From CAMLLJ01 sp035759585 (GTDB lineage: Bacteria > Gemmatimonadota > Gemmatimonadetes > Gemmatimonadales > GWC2-71-9), in the NCBI GenBank assembly GCA_035759585.1, contig DASTUP010000186.1, positions 1 to 35,556 of the forward strand: 35,556 bases of DNA. Reading direction: 5' to 3'. The translations under genes and the position numbers were made by a program. Positions 1 to 8,711 of this stretch are shown piece after piece. The first letter of the stretch is position 1. The number at the start of each line of letters is the position of its first letter. The notes under the pieces were generated by a model, which saw nothing but the letters and a program-made list of their open reading frames with translations, was not told the origin of the DNA and did no database searches.

Positions 1-2971
1 GGGCCGCGGCGCCGAAGCCGAAGCTGTTGACTTCCTCGTTGCCGGCGGTCGGGTGCGCCGCCGTCTCGACATCCCCCTCGAACCAGCGGGCGCCGTTGTA
101 GCTGCACTCGTTGGCGCCGTCGGCGTTGGTGAAGCCCTCCGCGCTGTTGACGCAGCCGCGGCTCTGGACCGCGGTCCAGTAGTCGGCGGGCATCTGGGCG
201 GTCACCGAAGCGCCGAGGACGAAGTCGGTCGCGACGCCGAAATTCTGCGCCTGCTGCGGGTCCACCGCTGCGCCGGCGAAGTTCGCCGTCGCGGTCTCGG
301 TATCGCCGCCCGTATTCGCCATCAGGATCGTGATCGACGTCTGCGACTCGGTCGGCAATCCCGGCTGGACGGTCATGAAGTAGGTGCCGGGGACGTTGTT
401 GTACGCGCTGCCGAGCTGGATGCTGTCGAGCCGCACCGCGACCGATCCGGTGCCGCGCACAAGCTGCGCAACGTAACCGGAGAATTCGGCTTCCCAGCCG
501 TTGGCCGGCGGGAACGGCTTGTTGAAGACGCCGGTGGCCGGGTCGAGCGTCGGCAGCACGTTGTCAGTCAGCTGGACGCCGCGTCCCCAGATCTCATTGG
601 ACACGGTGACGCCGAGCTCGGCGTTCGTCGAAGTCACGCGCGGCGTCACCGATTTGGTGATGCGCGGCGATTCGAGCGACGACGGCCCCGACTGGAAGGA
701 ATTCACGTCGAACGCCGTGACCGAATAGAAGTACCGGAAGTTGTTCCGGACGTTGTTGTCGACGAAGACGAACGGCACGCCGGTGTCGTTGAGCTCCGGC
801 AGTCCGGCGCCCCCGCCCGTCAGGGCGGTATCGGCCTTCAGGACGATGGCGGCGTTCGACACGAACACGACCTGGAAGGTGGTGTCCGGCGAGGCCGGGT
901 TCGTGATGGAGTCGATCGACGCCACGACCGTGTCGATCGCCCCGGTGCCGAGCAGCGCGCGGCTGCCGGGTACGGTGAGTTGGACGATCGGTCCGGCGAG
1001 CGGGATCTCGTTCGACACCGTGCGGGTTACGCCCGGCTGGAACTCCGACGGGATGAAGTCCACGGCGCAGTCGTCGAAGAGACCGAGCTCCGGCGCGCAG
1101 CCCACCGTCGGGTTGATCTGGCCCTGGAAATCGAAGATCGAGGTGCCCGCGTAGTCGAACTGCGCGATGAGCGTGAGCGCATTCGGCGCATCCACACGGC
1201 CGCGGTAGACGCGGTAGCCTTCGACGTCGAACTCGCGGTAGTTCGGGTCGTAGAGCGGGTTGACGACCGGGTCGCCGCCGCCCTCGGGAACGATCATGGC
1301 GTCGCGCGCGATCTGGAAGAACGGATCGCCCGTCTCCTCGCTCACGCTCGGGCGCCAGAGCACCGTCACCTGGTTGTCGCCGGGGACGAGGAAGAACTCC
1401 GGGGTCTCCGGCGCGAACGGGAGGAGGAACTTGTTGTCGAACACGGCCTGGGCCACGAGGGCCTTGCCGAGCAGCGAGCCCGTCGCGACGACGAACTCGT
1501 CCTGCTGCGGGATGTTGTCGCCGTTCGCGTCGTTGAAGCTGAGGAGCCCGGCGATCGAGTCCACCATGTTGGCGCCGACGCTGTTGAGCGAATCGACGCT
1601 GTTGGTGCGAACCGCCTGGCCCGGGAGGACCAGGTTGCCCGGGGTGTAGCTCGCCGCCTTGTACGGCGCGGCGAAGATGTACGCCACGACGATCGAGCCG
1701 AACTCACCCGGGGCGAGCGTGAGCGGCGTCGAGGACTGGAAGAACCGCATGTCGGCGTCGTCGGTGTTGTTGACGAAGCAGATGCGGGTAATCGCGGGAT
1801 TGCCCGTATTGCACGGCTGGTCGCCGGTGACCGGCGAGAGCGTTCCCGAGAGATAGCGGTAGAGCTGCTTGGTATTGGCCGGGTCGTTGACGGCGCCGGC
1901 GAACGGACTGCCGTTGATCGTATTCGAGAAGAGCTGGATCTCGCCGGCGCCGGTCGGGCTCGCGAGGTACTTCACGCCGACGAAGCCGGCGCCCTCGAAG
2001 AACGGCGGAGCGAAGATGCCCGGATCGAACGTCCACCCGGCCGGCTTGTTGAAGCGCGAGGTGTACGTATGGCCGAGCGCGAACGGCAGGATCACGCTCG
2101 AGAAGTTCGCACCGGCGTCGGCGACGTCCATGTCGGCGGCGAAGGCGGCGAAGAGGTTCTCGATCGTGTAGCCGCTCGTCGGCAGCGTCACGCCGAACGC
2201 GGCGTTGTTGAGCTCGTGGAACTGCTGCGCCCGCGCGATCATGAGGTCGCGCGTGCCCGGCCGGATTGCCGCATAGTCGGCCGGGTCCAGCGACGTGACG
2301 TTGTAGAACGTGTAGACGAAGTAGACGATGTCCTCGTTGCCGGCGGGGAAGTTCCAGCCCATGCCGCGCTGCTCGACGACGACCCCGAGCGGATGCTCGC
2401 GGCCGGCGTTCTGGGCCGGGTTGCCGTCCCAGCTGAGCCACCAGACGTCGCCCTGCGAGGCGCTCACGCGCGCCTGGAGCAGGTTGTTGAAGAGCTCGCC
2501 TGTGGCGTCGCCCGACGGCACGAGCGCGGCCTCCGGCCAGTTCGCGTTGTCGTCCGGGTTCGATGCGTTGTAGATCGGCTCGACCTGCTGGCCGTGCTGC
2601 GTCGTGCCCTTCGGATCGAAGAAGAACGCGCCGGTCGTGTCGTTGGCCCAGGGGCCGCCGTCCGCACCGATGATGCCGGCCAGCTGCAGGCCGGAGTTGA
2701 AGACGTACTGGTCCGCTGTGCCCTTCGGCCAGTAGCCGCCGCCGATCGTCGACGAGTTCGTCGAGTCGACGCAGACTTCGCCGGTCGAGGTCAGGCCGCA
2801 GTAGACGCGGTTGATGGTCAGCGCGCCCGTGCTCCGCGCAAAGAGGCGGAATCCGCGCGGCTTGGCGCCCGGCTCCGGCGTCGCCGACCCCGCCGACGGC
2901 GTGACGGCCGCGACGGCGAGAGCGAGCAGGCCACCGAGCAGCACGCCCCTCTTACCAAAAAGTGAGTGCAT
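1..2971 (-). CDS. Large secreted protein with FN3-like region (3' end outside window)
   Basis: The frame is open for 990 codons from an ATG at 2971 and runs off the left edge, so the C-terminus is missing. A GGAGAGGAAG ribosome-binding site sits just upstream of the ATG. The first ~30 residues form a signal peptide (basic Lys-Arg, then a Leu/Val/Ala-rich core), so the product is exported. Around residues 530-600 a stretch with GYRVYRG, and around 735-775 one with YFYSVTAFD, look like the strands of a fibronectin type III fold with a long insertion between them. Cysteines are sparse and Asn/Thr/Ser/Phe are frequent, as in extracellular or outer-membrane proteins. It lies 87 bases downstream of the TonB receptor gene on the same strand, so the two are probably expressed together, and it may be a surface partner of the receptor. 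I do not recognise a named family; the substrate is unknown. The long Arg-rich frame on the opposite strand is a GC artefact. Confidence 0.85.
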   Translation of the reverse strand, partial: MHSLFGKRGVLLGGLLALAVAAVTPSAGSATPEPGAKPRGFRLFARSTGALTINRVYCGLTSTGEVCVDSTNSSTIGGGYWPKGTADQYVFNSGLQLAGIIGADGGPWANDTTGAFFFDPKGTTQHGQQVEPIYNASNPDDNANWPEAALVPSGDATGELFNNLLQARVSASQGDVWWLSWDGNPAQNAGREHPLGVVVEQRGMGWNFPAGNEDIVYFVYTFYNVTSLDPADYAAIRPGTRDLMIARAQQFHELNNAAFGVTLPTSGYTIENLFAAFAADMDVADAGANFSSVILPFALGHTYTSRFNKPAGWTFDPGIFAPPFFEGAGFVGVKYLASPTGAGEIQLFSNTINGSPFAGAVNDPANTKQLYRYLSGTLSPVTGDQPCNTGNPAITRICFVNNTDDADMRFFQSSTPLTLAPGEFGSIVVAYIFAAPYKAASYTPGNLVLPGQAVRTNSVDSLNSVGANMVDSIAGLLSFNDANGDNIPQQDEFVVATGSLLGKALVAQAVFDNKFLLPFAPETPEFFLVPGDNQVTVLWRPSVSEETGDPFFQIARDAMIVPEGGGDPVVNPLYDPNYREFDVEGYRVYRGRVDAPNALTLIAQFDYAGTSIFDFQGQINPTVGCAPELGLFDDCAVDFIPSEFQPGVTRTVSNEIPLAGPIVQLTVPGSRALLGTGAIDTVVASIDSITNPASPDTTFQVVFVSNAAIVLKADTALTGGGAGLPELNDTGVPFVFVDNNVRNNFRYFYSVTAFDVNSFQSGPSSLESPRITKSVTPRVTSTNAELGVTVSNEIWGRGVQLTDNVLPTLDPATGVFNKPFPPANGWEAEFSGYVAQLVRGTGSVAVRLDSIQLGSAYNNVPGTYFMTVQPGLPTESQTSITILMANTGGDTETATANFAGAAVDPQQAQNFGVATDFVLGASVTAQMPADYWTAVQSRGCVNSAEGFTNADGANECSYNGARWFEGDVETAAHPTAGNEEVNSFGFGAAA

Positions 2972-3013
2972 TGCTTCCTCTCCAGATGGGATAGCCAGGA
3001 TGGCCCTCCGGAC

Positions 3014-3034
3014 CGGGTGCCACGTTGGCACCCG
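3014..3034 (-). terminator. Intercistronic hairpin between receptor and secreted-protein genes
   Basis: A perfect 9-bp inverted repeat (CGGGTGCCA / TGGCACCCG) with a 3-nt loop lies 24 bases after the receptor stop codon and 42 bases before the next start. No T-tract follows on the minus strand, so it is more likely a partial terminator or an mRNA 3'-end stabiliser that sets the ratio of the two products than a full stop. Confidence 0.5.
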
Positions 3035-3058
3035 ACCCGGGGGACGCATCGACTTCAG

Positions 3059-6000
3059 TTAGAAGTTGACCTCGAGACCGAGGCGGAGCCGGCGGCCGGG
3101 GCCGACGAACTGGTGAATGCCGCGGCCAAGCAGGTACGACTCACGGGAGAGGGTCGTCTGCTCATCCACCGTCAGGACGCCGTCGCCGTCGCCCCACCGC
3201 TGTTCCGCGCGGATGAGGTAGATGCAGCTCGGCGCTGCGCCCTGTCCGCTGACCGTCACGTAGCTGGCGCAGCCGGCATTCCCTTCCCCACCGAAGGTGA
3301 GGTCGATGCTGTCATCGTCGTTCAGGATGCCATTCTCCGCCGCCTCGTCCTGATAGTCGCTCAGGTCGCCGGTCAGCACGTCATCGAACTCGTCCGTGTT
3401 CACCACGTCGTTCGTCTCGACGAAGACGGCGAGGACGTTGCGGAAGTTGAGGACGTTGCGGGCGTCGACGTAGGCGGTCAGGTCGAGCCCGCCGAGGCCG
3501 AAGCCCTTGGTGAACTTGAGGTCGAACTGCTTGAAGGTCGGGAGGCGGGCCGTGTTGAGGCCGCCCTCGAAGCCGCCCTCGGCGCAGACCGCGCCGGAGA
3601 TGGTCGACTCGTTGCCTTCATCGGAGCACCGGGTGTACGCGGTGCCGCTCGCGACGCGGAACGTCGCGAAGAGCGCCGAGTTCCGGAGCAGCGTGCCGAC
3701 GAGGCTGCCCTCGTTGAAGTCGCCCGGGAAGTTGAGCGACAGGGCGCCGGCCAGGTTGTGCGGACGGCTCTCGTCCGTCGGCGCCGTGGCCTGCGGCGGG
3801 GGCTGGTTGCCGCCCGACACCGCGTTCACGACGCGCGATCCGAAGGTGGTGTACGTGAACGGATCCGAGCCGGTGTTCTTCGCCGACGAGTAGCTGTACG
3901 CGATCGTGCCGTTGAAGAAGGCGCCGATCCGGCGGTCGAGACGCACGTCGATGCCGCGGGCGTTGCCGAAGTCCGCGTTGGTCATCTGGCGCAGGTCCAC
4001 CGACGTGTTCGACCGCGTCGGGTCCCGGCGGCTGATGAGGCGCGCCGCAGCGTTCGAGAGGTTGTCCTTGTTGTACGCGGCGACGTCGAGCACCATGTCG
4101 TCGCTGAACGCGTGCCGGATGCCGAACTCGAAGGTGATGCTCTTCCCGAAGTCGAGGTCGGAGCCGTAGATGTTGTTCGTGTTCGTGATCGAGAGGTCGG
4201 TGTTGATGCCGTTCAGCAGGATGCCGAAGTCCGGCGTCTGCACCTGGTGCGCGTACGAGAGCCGGAAGTTCGTCTTCTCGGTGACCGGGAAGGCGACCTG
4301 GACGTGCGGGCTCACGTACGTGTGCTTCTCGTCGCGGATGAAGCTGACGAGCGGCAGCGCCGAGCCGGCGGCGCAATCGCCGACCGAGGCCGGGCAGGTG
4401 TAGAGCCCGTCCGCGTCCGTGTAGCTCGAGATGCGCGGGAACGGCTGGTAGGTGCCGAACGTCGGATTCGCGACGCCGCCCGCGAGCGTCTGGAGCGTGT
4501 CCAGCGCGTACGGCCGGCTGGCGCGCGTGTCGTAGGCGTCGTAGCGGAGGCCGCCGACGACGACCACGTCTCCGAGGTCGAGGCGGTCCTCGACGAAGCC
4601 GCTCCACCGCCGCGGCTCTTCGATGTACGCGTTCGAGAAGGCCTGCGAGGTGAGGCTGTGGTTGTAGTAATCGCTCTCGTACGCCGTGTACTCGCCGCCG
4701 AAGCGGAGACGGTTGTACCGGTCGAACTGCCAGTCCACCGCCGCCTTGCCGATGAGGCGGTTCTCACGGTAGAGCGTGATGGCGCCCGTGGGCGCGCCGC
4801 TCTCCGACCCGCCGAGCTTGCCGTATGCATCGTCACGGAACTGGTTGACGGTGCGGTACTGGTCGGTGTTCTGGAGGTCGTACGGCGTGCGCCGCGAGGT
4901 CGGATCGTTGGCGCGGTAGTTGTTGATCAGCGTCGAATCGAGCGGGAAGGTCTCGAAGTCGAACATGAACTCGAGCGGCGAGATGAGGAAGCCGCCGAAC
5001 TTGTTCCGCGTGTCGAGCTCGCTGCCGGCCGTGAGCGGGCCGGCGATGCGCCGGTCCTGCTGGTACGACACGCTCGCGTCGAGCGCGAGGGCGCGCTCGG
5101 TCGACCGCGACAGGTTCTGCGTCCAGTTGAGCTGGTAGACGCGGTTCCAGTTCCGGTCGCCGCCGATGAGGCTCGGGTTCGTGTTGAACGTGAGCCCGCC
5201 GCGGTCCTGGCCCTGGCTCGCCAGCACCAGGAACGCCATGCGCGAGCCGGTGCCGTACGAGTAGTTCAGCTTGCCCTGCAGCTGGTAGACGGACTGGGCA
5301 TCCCGCGGATTGCGGACACCCTGACAATCCACGCCATAGTTGTTGGCGATGTCGGCATTGGCGCTGCTCGCGAACCGCTCGCACTCCCCACGGGCCACCG
5401 CGAGGTTGTACACGTCGACGAAACTCGTGTCCGACGTGGCCGAGCCCGGCGCGAGCGGCACCGCCACCGTCGTATCGACGCCGGCGCGGATGAAGGTCGG
5501 GAACTGCTCGCTGCCGCGGCCGCCGTAGCTGTACCGCTGGCCTTCGAGCGCGCCGGACAGGAAGAACGTCAGCCCGCCCATGAGCGGACCGCCGAAGCTG
5601 GCCTGGATCCGGTTGAACCCGACGCCGTTCGGGAACATGTCGTCCGACTCCCACCCGAGATTGCCGCTGTACCCGGTGGACGACCCGGTACGGGTGGAGA
5701 TGTTGATGATGCCCGACTGCGCGTTGCCGAACTCGGCCGAGCTGGCGCCGGTGGTGACCGAGGCCTCTTCGAACGAGTTGGTCGCGATGCCGATCGAGTT
5801 GCCGCCGCCGTTGCCGACGCCACGGTTGCCCGGGGTGACGGGAACGCCGTCGACGTACGTGGCCGCTTCGTCGGTGCGGCCGCCGCGGATCGACAGGGTG
5901 TTGCCGCTCGTGCTGGCCACGACGCCCGGCTGGAGCGTCAGCACCTGCGCGATGCGGTCCACCGGCAGCTTGTCCGTGAAGCTGCCGTCCACGCGCTGCT

Positions 6001-6418
6001 TCGAGGTCACTTCGTCACGCGGCACCAGCGGCTGCGTGGACTGGACCGCGATTTCCTGGACCTCGACCGTGGTGGCCTGCAGCGCGAAGTCCTGCGTGAT
6101 GGTCTGACCGCCCAGCACGCGGATGCCCTCGGCACGCACCGCGCGATAGCCGATGAAGGCCGCGCGCATGCTGACGGTGCCGGCTGGGACGTTGTTGATG
6201 AAGTAGTACCCTTCGGGGTTCGTCAGGGCGCTGAACGCCGTCCCGACGATGACCACCTGGGCATTGGCGATCGGCGCTCCCGCCTGGTCGCGAACTCTGC
6301 CCTCGATCTTACCAGTCGACTGGGCGAGGAGCGACGTGGCTCCGAAACCCAGCGCAACTGCCGCGAGCGCGAATCGACGCGCACCGCGAGCGAAGGCGCT
6401 GACACAGCTTTGCTTCAT
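3059..6418 (-). CDS. TonB-dependent receptor with N-terminal carboxypeptidase-regulatory-like domain
   Basis: Outer-membrane active transporter of 1119 residues. The ATG at 6418 is chosen because GGAGG lies 8 bases upstream and it starts a clean signal peptide ending near SLLAQ (residues ~28-33); an earlier in-frame start would put a hydrophilic stretch in front. Residues ~35-115 (GKIEGRVRDQAGAPIANAQV...) are a carboxypeptidase-regulatory-like beta-sandwich. The plug follows at ~130-250 (LTLQPGVV, SIRGGRTDEAATYVDG). The rest is a beta-barrel with alternating aromatic strands and the typical C-terminal Phe (LGLEVNF). It resembles SusC/OAR-type receptors for large ligands such as peptides or glycans, but the ligand cannot be read from sequence. 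It is followed by a secreted FN3-like protein gene. A candidate promoter lies 180-208 bases upstream. Confidence 0.93.
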   Translation of the reverse strand: MKQSCVSAFARGARRFALAAVALGFGATSLLAQSTGKIEGRVRDQAGAPIANAQVVIVGTAFSALTNPEGYYFINNVPAGTVSMRAAFIGYRAVRAEGIRVLGGQTITQDFALQATTVEVQEIAVQSTQPLVPRDEVTSKQRVDGSFTDKLPVDRIAQVLTLQPGVVASTSGNTLSIRGGRTDEAATYVDGVPVTPGNRGVGNGGGNSIGIATNSFEEASVTTGASSAEFGNAQSGIINISTRTGSSTGYSGNLGWESDDMFPNGVGFNRIQASFGGPLMGGLTFFLSGALEGQRYSYGGRGSEQFPTFIRAGVDTTVAVPLAPGSATSDTSFVDVYNLAVARGECERFASSANADIANNYGVDCQGVRNPRDAQSVYQLQGKLNYSYGTGSRMAFLVLASQGQDRGGLTFNTNPSLIGGDRNWNRVYQLNWTQNLSRSTERALALDASVSYQQDRRIAGPLTAGSELDTRNKFGGFLISPLEFMFDFETFPLDSTLINNYRANDPTSRRTPYDLQNTDQYRTVNQFRDDAYGKLGGSESGAPTGAITLYRENRLIGKAAVDWQFDRYNRLRFGGEYTAYESDYYNHSLTSQAFSNAYIEEPRRWSGFVEDRLDLGDVVVVGGLRYDAYDTRASRPYALDTLQTLAGGVANPTFGTYQPFPRISSYTDADGLYTCPASVGDCAAGSALPLVSFIRDEKHTYVSPHVQVAFPVTEKTNFRLSYAHQVQTPDFGILLNGINTDLSITNTNNIYGSDLDFGKSITFEFGIRHAFSDDMVLDVAAYNKDNLSNAAARLISRRDPTRSNTSVDLRQMTNADFGNARGIDVRLDRRIGAFFNGTIAYSYSSAKNTGSDPFTYTTFGSRVVNAVSGGNQPPPQATAPTDESRPHNLAGALSLNFPGDFNEGSLVGTLLRNSALFATFRVASGTAYTRCSDEGNESTISGAVCAEGGFEGGLNTARLPTFKQFDLKFTKGFGLGGLDLTAYVDARNVLNFRNVLAVFVETNDVVNTDEFDDVLTGDLSDYQDEAAENGILNDDDSIDLTFGGEGNAGCASYVTVSGQGAAPSCIYLIRAEQRWGDGDGVLTVDEQTTLSRESYLLGRGIHQFVGPGRRLRLGLEVNF

Positions 6419-6575
6419 GGAAACATCCTCCAAAGGCGTGAACCTGCTGAACCTGCCGACTTGGAGCGGGGGCTGACGCCCCCGTGCGGGCACGAGGCCC
6501 TCCCTACGGGATACGGCTGCTGGAACGTCGGTTTGAGGAGAATCAACGACTGGGACGTTGAGCCTTTAGGAAGTG

Positions 6576-6591
6576 CCGGCCAGATGGCCGG
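6576..6591 (-). other. Short leader hairpin
   Basis: CCGGCC and GGCCGG flank a 4-nt loop (AGAT). It falls where transcription from the adjacent -10 element would begin, so it may cap the 5' end of the receptor mRNA. This role is inferred only from position. Confidence 0.35.
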
Positions 6592-6597
6592 TCGCCT

Positions 6598-6626
6598 AAT
6601 ATGGGACCCGGGAAAAAAAGTGTCAA
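6598..6626 (-). promoter_or_regulatory. Candidate promoter of the TonB receptor operon
   Basis: On the minus strand a perfect TTGACA (6626-6621) is followed after 17 bases by CATATT (6603-6598), 4 of 6 matches to the -10 consensus. TATTAG with a 19-base spacer is an alternative. The spacer contains a run of seven T. The predicted leader is about 170 bases. Confidence 0.5.
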
Positions 6627-6631
6627 GCAAA

Positions 6632-6671
6632 AGTTACACACCGTCCAACTTTCGGACGGCAGTGTGTAACT
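6632..6671 (-). repeat. 15-bp inverted repeat next to the -35 element
   Basis: AGTTACACACCGTCC (6632-6646) pairs with GGACGG + TGTGTAACT (6654-6659 and 6663-6671), leaving only a 3-nt bulge (CAG) and a 7-nt loop. It ends 5 bases upstream of the TTGACA box. It could be an operator, or a terminator for transcription coming from the M24 gene: a T7 run lies ~12 bases further on the minus strand, rather far for classic intrinsic termination. Confidence 0.6.
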
Positions 6672-6703
6672 CCCTGAAACCTCTGTGGTTGCCCCTTGAA
6701 ACA

Positions 6704-6720
6704 CCGGCCGTGCCGGCCGG
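6704..6720 (-). terminator. Hairpin downstream of the M24 peptidase gene
   Basis: CCGGCCG and CGGCCGG form a 7-bp GC stem with a 3-nt loop, 66 bases beyond the peptidase stop codon. Only TGTTTC follows on the minus strand, so termination efficiency is doubtful. Confidence 0.35.
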
Positions 6721-6786
6721 CTCCCTGTCCGCGCCCGTGGGCGGCGCGTGCATTCCTTCGCCTGCTGAGGTGACGAGTCCGTTACT

Positions 6787-7971
6787 CTAACGCGCCCCGG
6801 GAACTTTGGAAAGGGGTGTGATCAGGGTCACCTGCGGCTCGGCCGGCGTCACCACCGCTCCCGCCTCGCCCCAGTACATGTTCACCTCGCTCCGCACCCC
6901 GAACTCCCCCGGCAGGTAGATCCCCGGCTCGACCGAGAAGCCCACGCCCGGGATCAGCCGCCGGTCGTCGTGCGTTTCGTAATCGTCGAGGTGGGGCCCC
7001 GACCCGTGCAGGTCCCGGTCGATCGAGTGCCCGGTGCGGTGGACAAAGTACGCCCCGAAGCCCGCCGCCTCGATGACGCCCCGCGCCGCCCGGTCTCCCT
7101 CGAACCCTGCGACCGGCTCCCCCGACCGCACCCGCTCCTGGACCAGCCGGCATGCCGCCTCGCGCGCCGCGCGCACCGTTTCCCAGACCTTGAGCACGCG
7201 GTCCGGCGGGTTCTCGCCCGAGAAGCCCATCCACGTCTGGTCGGCGAAGACCGTCCCGAGCGCGCTCCCCGCCCAGAGGTCGATCAGCACCACCTGGTTC
7301 GGCTCGAGCCGCGCGTCCGGTCCCTCGACCGGCTCGTAGTGCGGATTTGCCGCATTCGGACCGAAGGCGACGATCGGCGGATGATCGAACACGAGGCCGC
7401 GCGCGTGGATCGCGTCGATCACGCGCCGCTGGAGCGCCGTCTCGCTCAGCCCGGTTCCCCCTTCGCGCACCGCGATCGCCAGGGCGGACCGCGCGATCTC
7501 CGCCAGCGCCTCCGCCGCCGCGACATGCCCCGCCCGCTCCTCGTCACTCCACCGCGCCGCAAAAGTCGTCACCAGCGGCCCCGAGGGCACGATGCGGGCG
7601 CCCAGCCGCGTCAGCAGCTCCACGATCCCGTGCGGCACGCGGTCGAGGTACGGCACGGCGTCCTCCGGAGAGATCTCCATCGCGAGCGTCCGGCCCGCCA
7701 CGATCGATCGGAGCGCCTCGTGCAGCTCTTCCCAGCGGGAGTACGGCACGACGGTGCCGGGAAACGCCTCGAACGACTGCAGCTCGATCCGGTGCGCCAC
7801 GGCCACCGGCTCTCCCTCTTTCGGGAAAAGGGCGAACAGCCGCCGCGTGCTCATTCCATGGAGGCCGAGCACCCGCGCCGCCACCGGGTTCACGCCGCGG
7901 AAATCGAAGAGGAGCCAGGCATCGGCGCCGGCCGTCTCGAGCCCCGCGCGGAGCGCGTCACGATCGATCAT
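6787..7971 (-). CDS. M24-family metallopeptidase (Xaa-Pro aminopeptidase type)
   Basis: Predicted cytoplasmic dinuclear-metal aminopeptidase of 394 residues that removes N-terminal residues, probably ahead of proline. Residues ~1-140 form a creatinase-like N-terminal domain (WLLFDFRGVNPVAARVLGL). Residues ~150-390 form the pita-bread fold. All five expected metal ligands are visible: D231 and D244 (LIDLWAG, FADQTW), H315 (GHSID), E348 (SVEPGIY) and E362 (RSEVNMY). A GGAGGAG ribosome site lies 7 bases before the ATG. Its first bases overlap the stop of the V4R gene (ATGA), so translation is probably coupled. Nothing ties the substrate to that neighbour. No signal peptide. Confidence 0.92.
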   Translation of the reverse strand: MIDRDALRAGLETAGADAWLLFDFRGVNPVAARVLGLHGMSTRRLFALFPKEGEPVAVAHRIELQSFEAFPGTVVPYSRWEELHEALRSIVAGRTLAMEISPEDAVPYLDRVPHGIVELLTRLGARIVPSGPLVTTFAARWSDEERAGHVAAAEALAEIARSALAIAVREGGTGLSETALQRRVIDAIHARGLVFDHPPIVAFGPNAANPHYEPVEGPDARLEPNQVVLIDLWAGSALGTVFADQTWMGFSGENPPDRVLKVWETVRAAREAACRLVQERVRSGEPVAGFEGDRAARGVIEAAGFGAYFVHRTGHSIDRDLHGSGPHLDDYETHDDRRLIPGVGFSVEPGIYLPGEFGVRSEVNMYWGEAGAVVTPAEPQVTLITPLSKVPGAR

Positions 7972-8609
7972 TCGTAGTCTCCTCCGGGCACGGCCCGCCA
8001 GACGCACGCCGCCCCGCCGCGCGCACGACATTCGACATGGCGCATCACGCCCTCGAAGCCGGTGAGCAGCCGCAGCAACTCGGCGAATCCGGCATCATGA
8101 AAGGCGCAGGCCTCGCCGCCCGGCCACGCGGCGACGGCCACCGGCTCCTCGATCCTGGCCTCGCCGAGGCCGCTCGTGAAGGTGAGCTCCGCATCGAAGA
8201 CCTCCCGGGCGCCCCGCCGGGCCGCCCGCGCCGCGAGCCGCCGGCCCAGGACGTTCGGCGAGACCCGCGCGAGCGCTTCGGTGGCGACGCGACGCGCCGC
8301 GTACCGCGCGGCCCGGCGCCCCGCATCCGCAAAGACGAGCGCCGCGTCCTGCCGCCGGCCGACCAGCCGGAACACGGACACGGCCTCGTCGCGCGGCACG
8401 GTGCCGTCGCGCTCGACCAGGGTGCGATAGCGGGCGATCTGCGCGGCAACGGTCGTGCTGAGCCCGAGCCGCTTCGAGACGATCTCGGGCGAAAGCTCGT
8501 CGAGCCCGTCCTCGACCGGTGCGTCGAGACTGCGGATCGCTTCGAGAAGACTGAGCGGGACGAGAGCGGCGATGGCCGCCGCCGGGCCCGCCTGATGACG
8601 AGGAGACAG
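7968..8609 (-). CDS. V4R-domain protein (4-vinyl reductase / BchJ-like), start uncertain
   Basis: The C-terminal half matches the V4R small-molecule-binding fold: DAGRRAARYAARRV, then a beta region, then the Cys pattern E-C-x6-C-V-W near the end. The N-terminal part, with AAIAALVPLSLLEAIRSL, resembles the start of BchJ-type proteins. The frame is open from 8642 but has no ATG, and the first GTG (8399) would delete the N-terminal helix region. I chose CTG at 8609, which has GGAG 5 bases upstream and gives 213 residues, a usual length for BchJ-like proteins. V4R proteins bind porphyrins, phenols or other hydrophobic ligands; BchJ is linked to bacteriochlorophyll synthesis. No other photosynthesis gene is visible, so a sensor or ligand-binding role is as likely. 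Its TGA overlaps the M24 ATG, and it is divergent from the sigma factor gene. Confidence 0.7.
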   Translation of the reverse strand: MSPRHQAGPAAAIAALVPLSLLEAIRSLDAPVEDGLDELSPEIVSKRLGLSTTVAAQIARYRTLVERDGTVPRDEAVSVFRLVGRRQDAALVFADAGRRAARYAARRVATEALARVSPNVLGRRLAARAARRGAREVFDAELTFTSGLGEARIEEPVAVAAWPGGEACAFHDAGFAELLRLLTGFEGVMRHVECRARGGAACVWRAVPGGDYE

Positions 8610-8654
8610 GAATGCTCCGGACGGCTCGGTGGAGGCGCGAATCTAGCCGGGCCC

Positions 8655-8676
8655 CGCGGCACGGGCCAGTGCCGCG
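8655..8676. promoter_or_regulatory. 8-bp palindrome in the V4R / sigma factor divergent gap
   Basis: CGCGGCAC and GTGCCGCG are perfect arms around a 6-base spacer (GGGCCA), 36 bases before the sigma factor ATG and 46 bases upstream of the V4R start. The arrangement is typical of a dimeric repressor operator or autoregulated divergent promoter. No clear -35/-10 pair was found around it, so the role is inferred from position and symmetry. Confidence 0.45.
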
Positions 8677-8711
8677 CTTGTGCCCGCCGCCGGCGCGGTT
8701 CATTCTCAGGG

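Larger units (their letters stand above)
6419..6786. other. 368-bp regulatory gap between M24 peptidase and TonB receptor
   Basis: No convincing gene. It holds, in minus-strand order: a 7-bp hairpin (6720-6704) after the peptidase gene, a 15-bp interrupted inverted repeat (6671-6632), a promoter-like pair (6626-6598), a 6-bp hairpin (6591-6576) at the expected transcript start, and about 150 bases of leader before the receptor ATG. Confidence 0.7.

Noticed and set aside
53..2965. Very long Arg/Val/Glu-rich open frame on the + strand
   Set aside because: It is antisense to the secreted-protein gene, has no ribosome site or family feature, and its composition is that expected of a shadow frame in GC-rich DNA.
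2966..6790. Long + strand open frame opposite the TonB receptor
   Set aside because: The minus strand encodes a clear full-length receptor with signal peptide, plug and barrel. The + frame is low-complexity.
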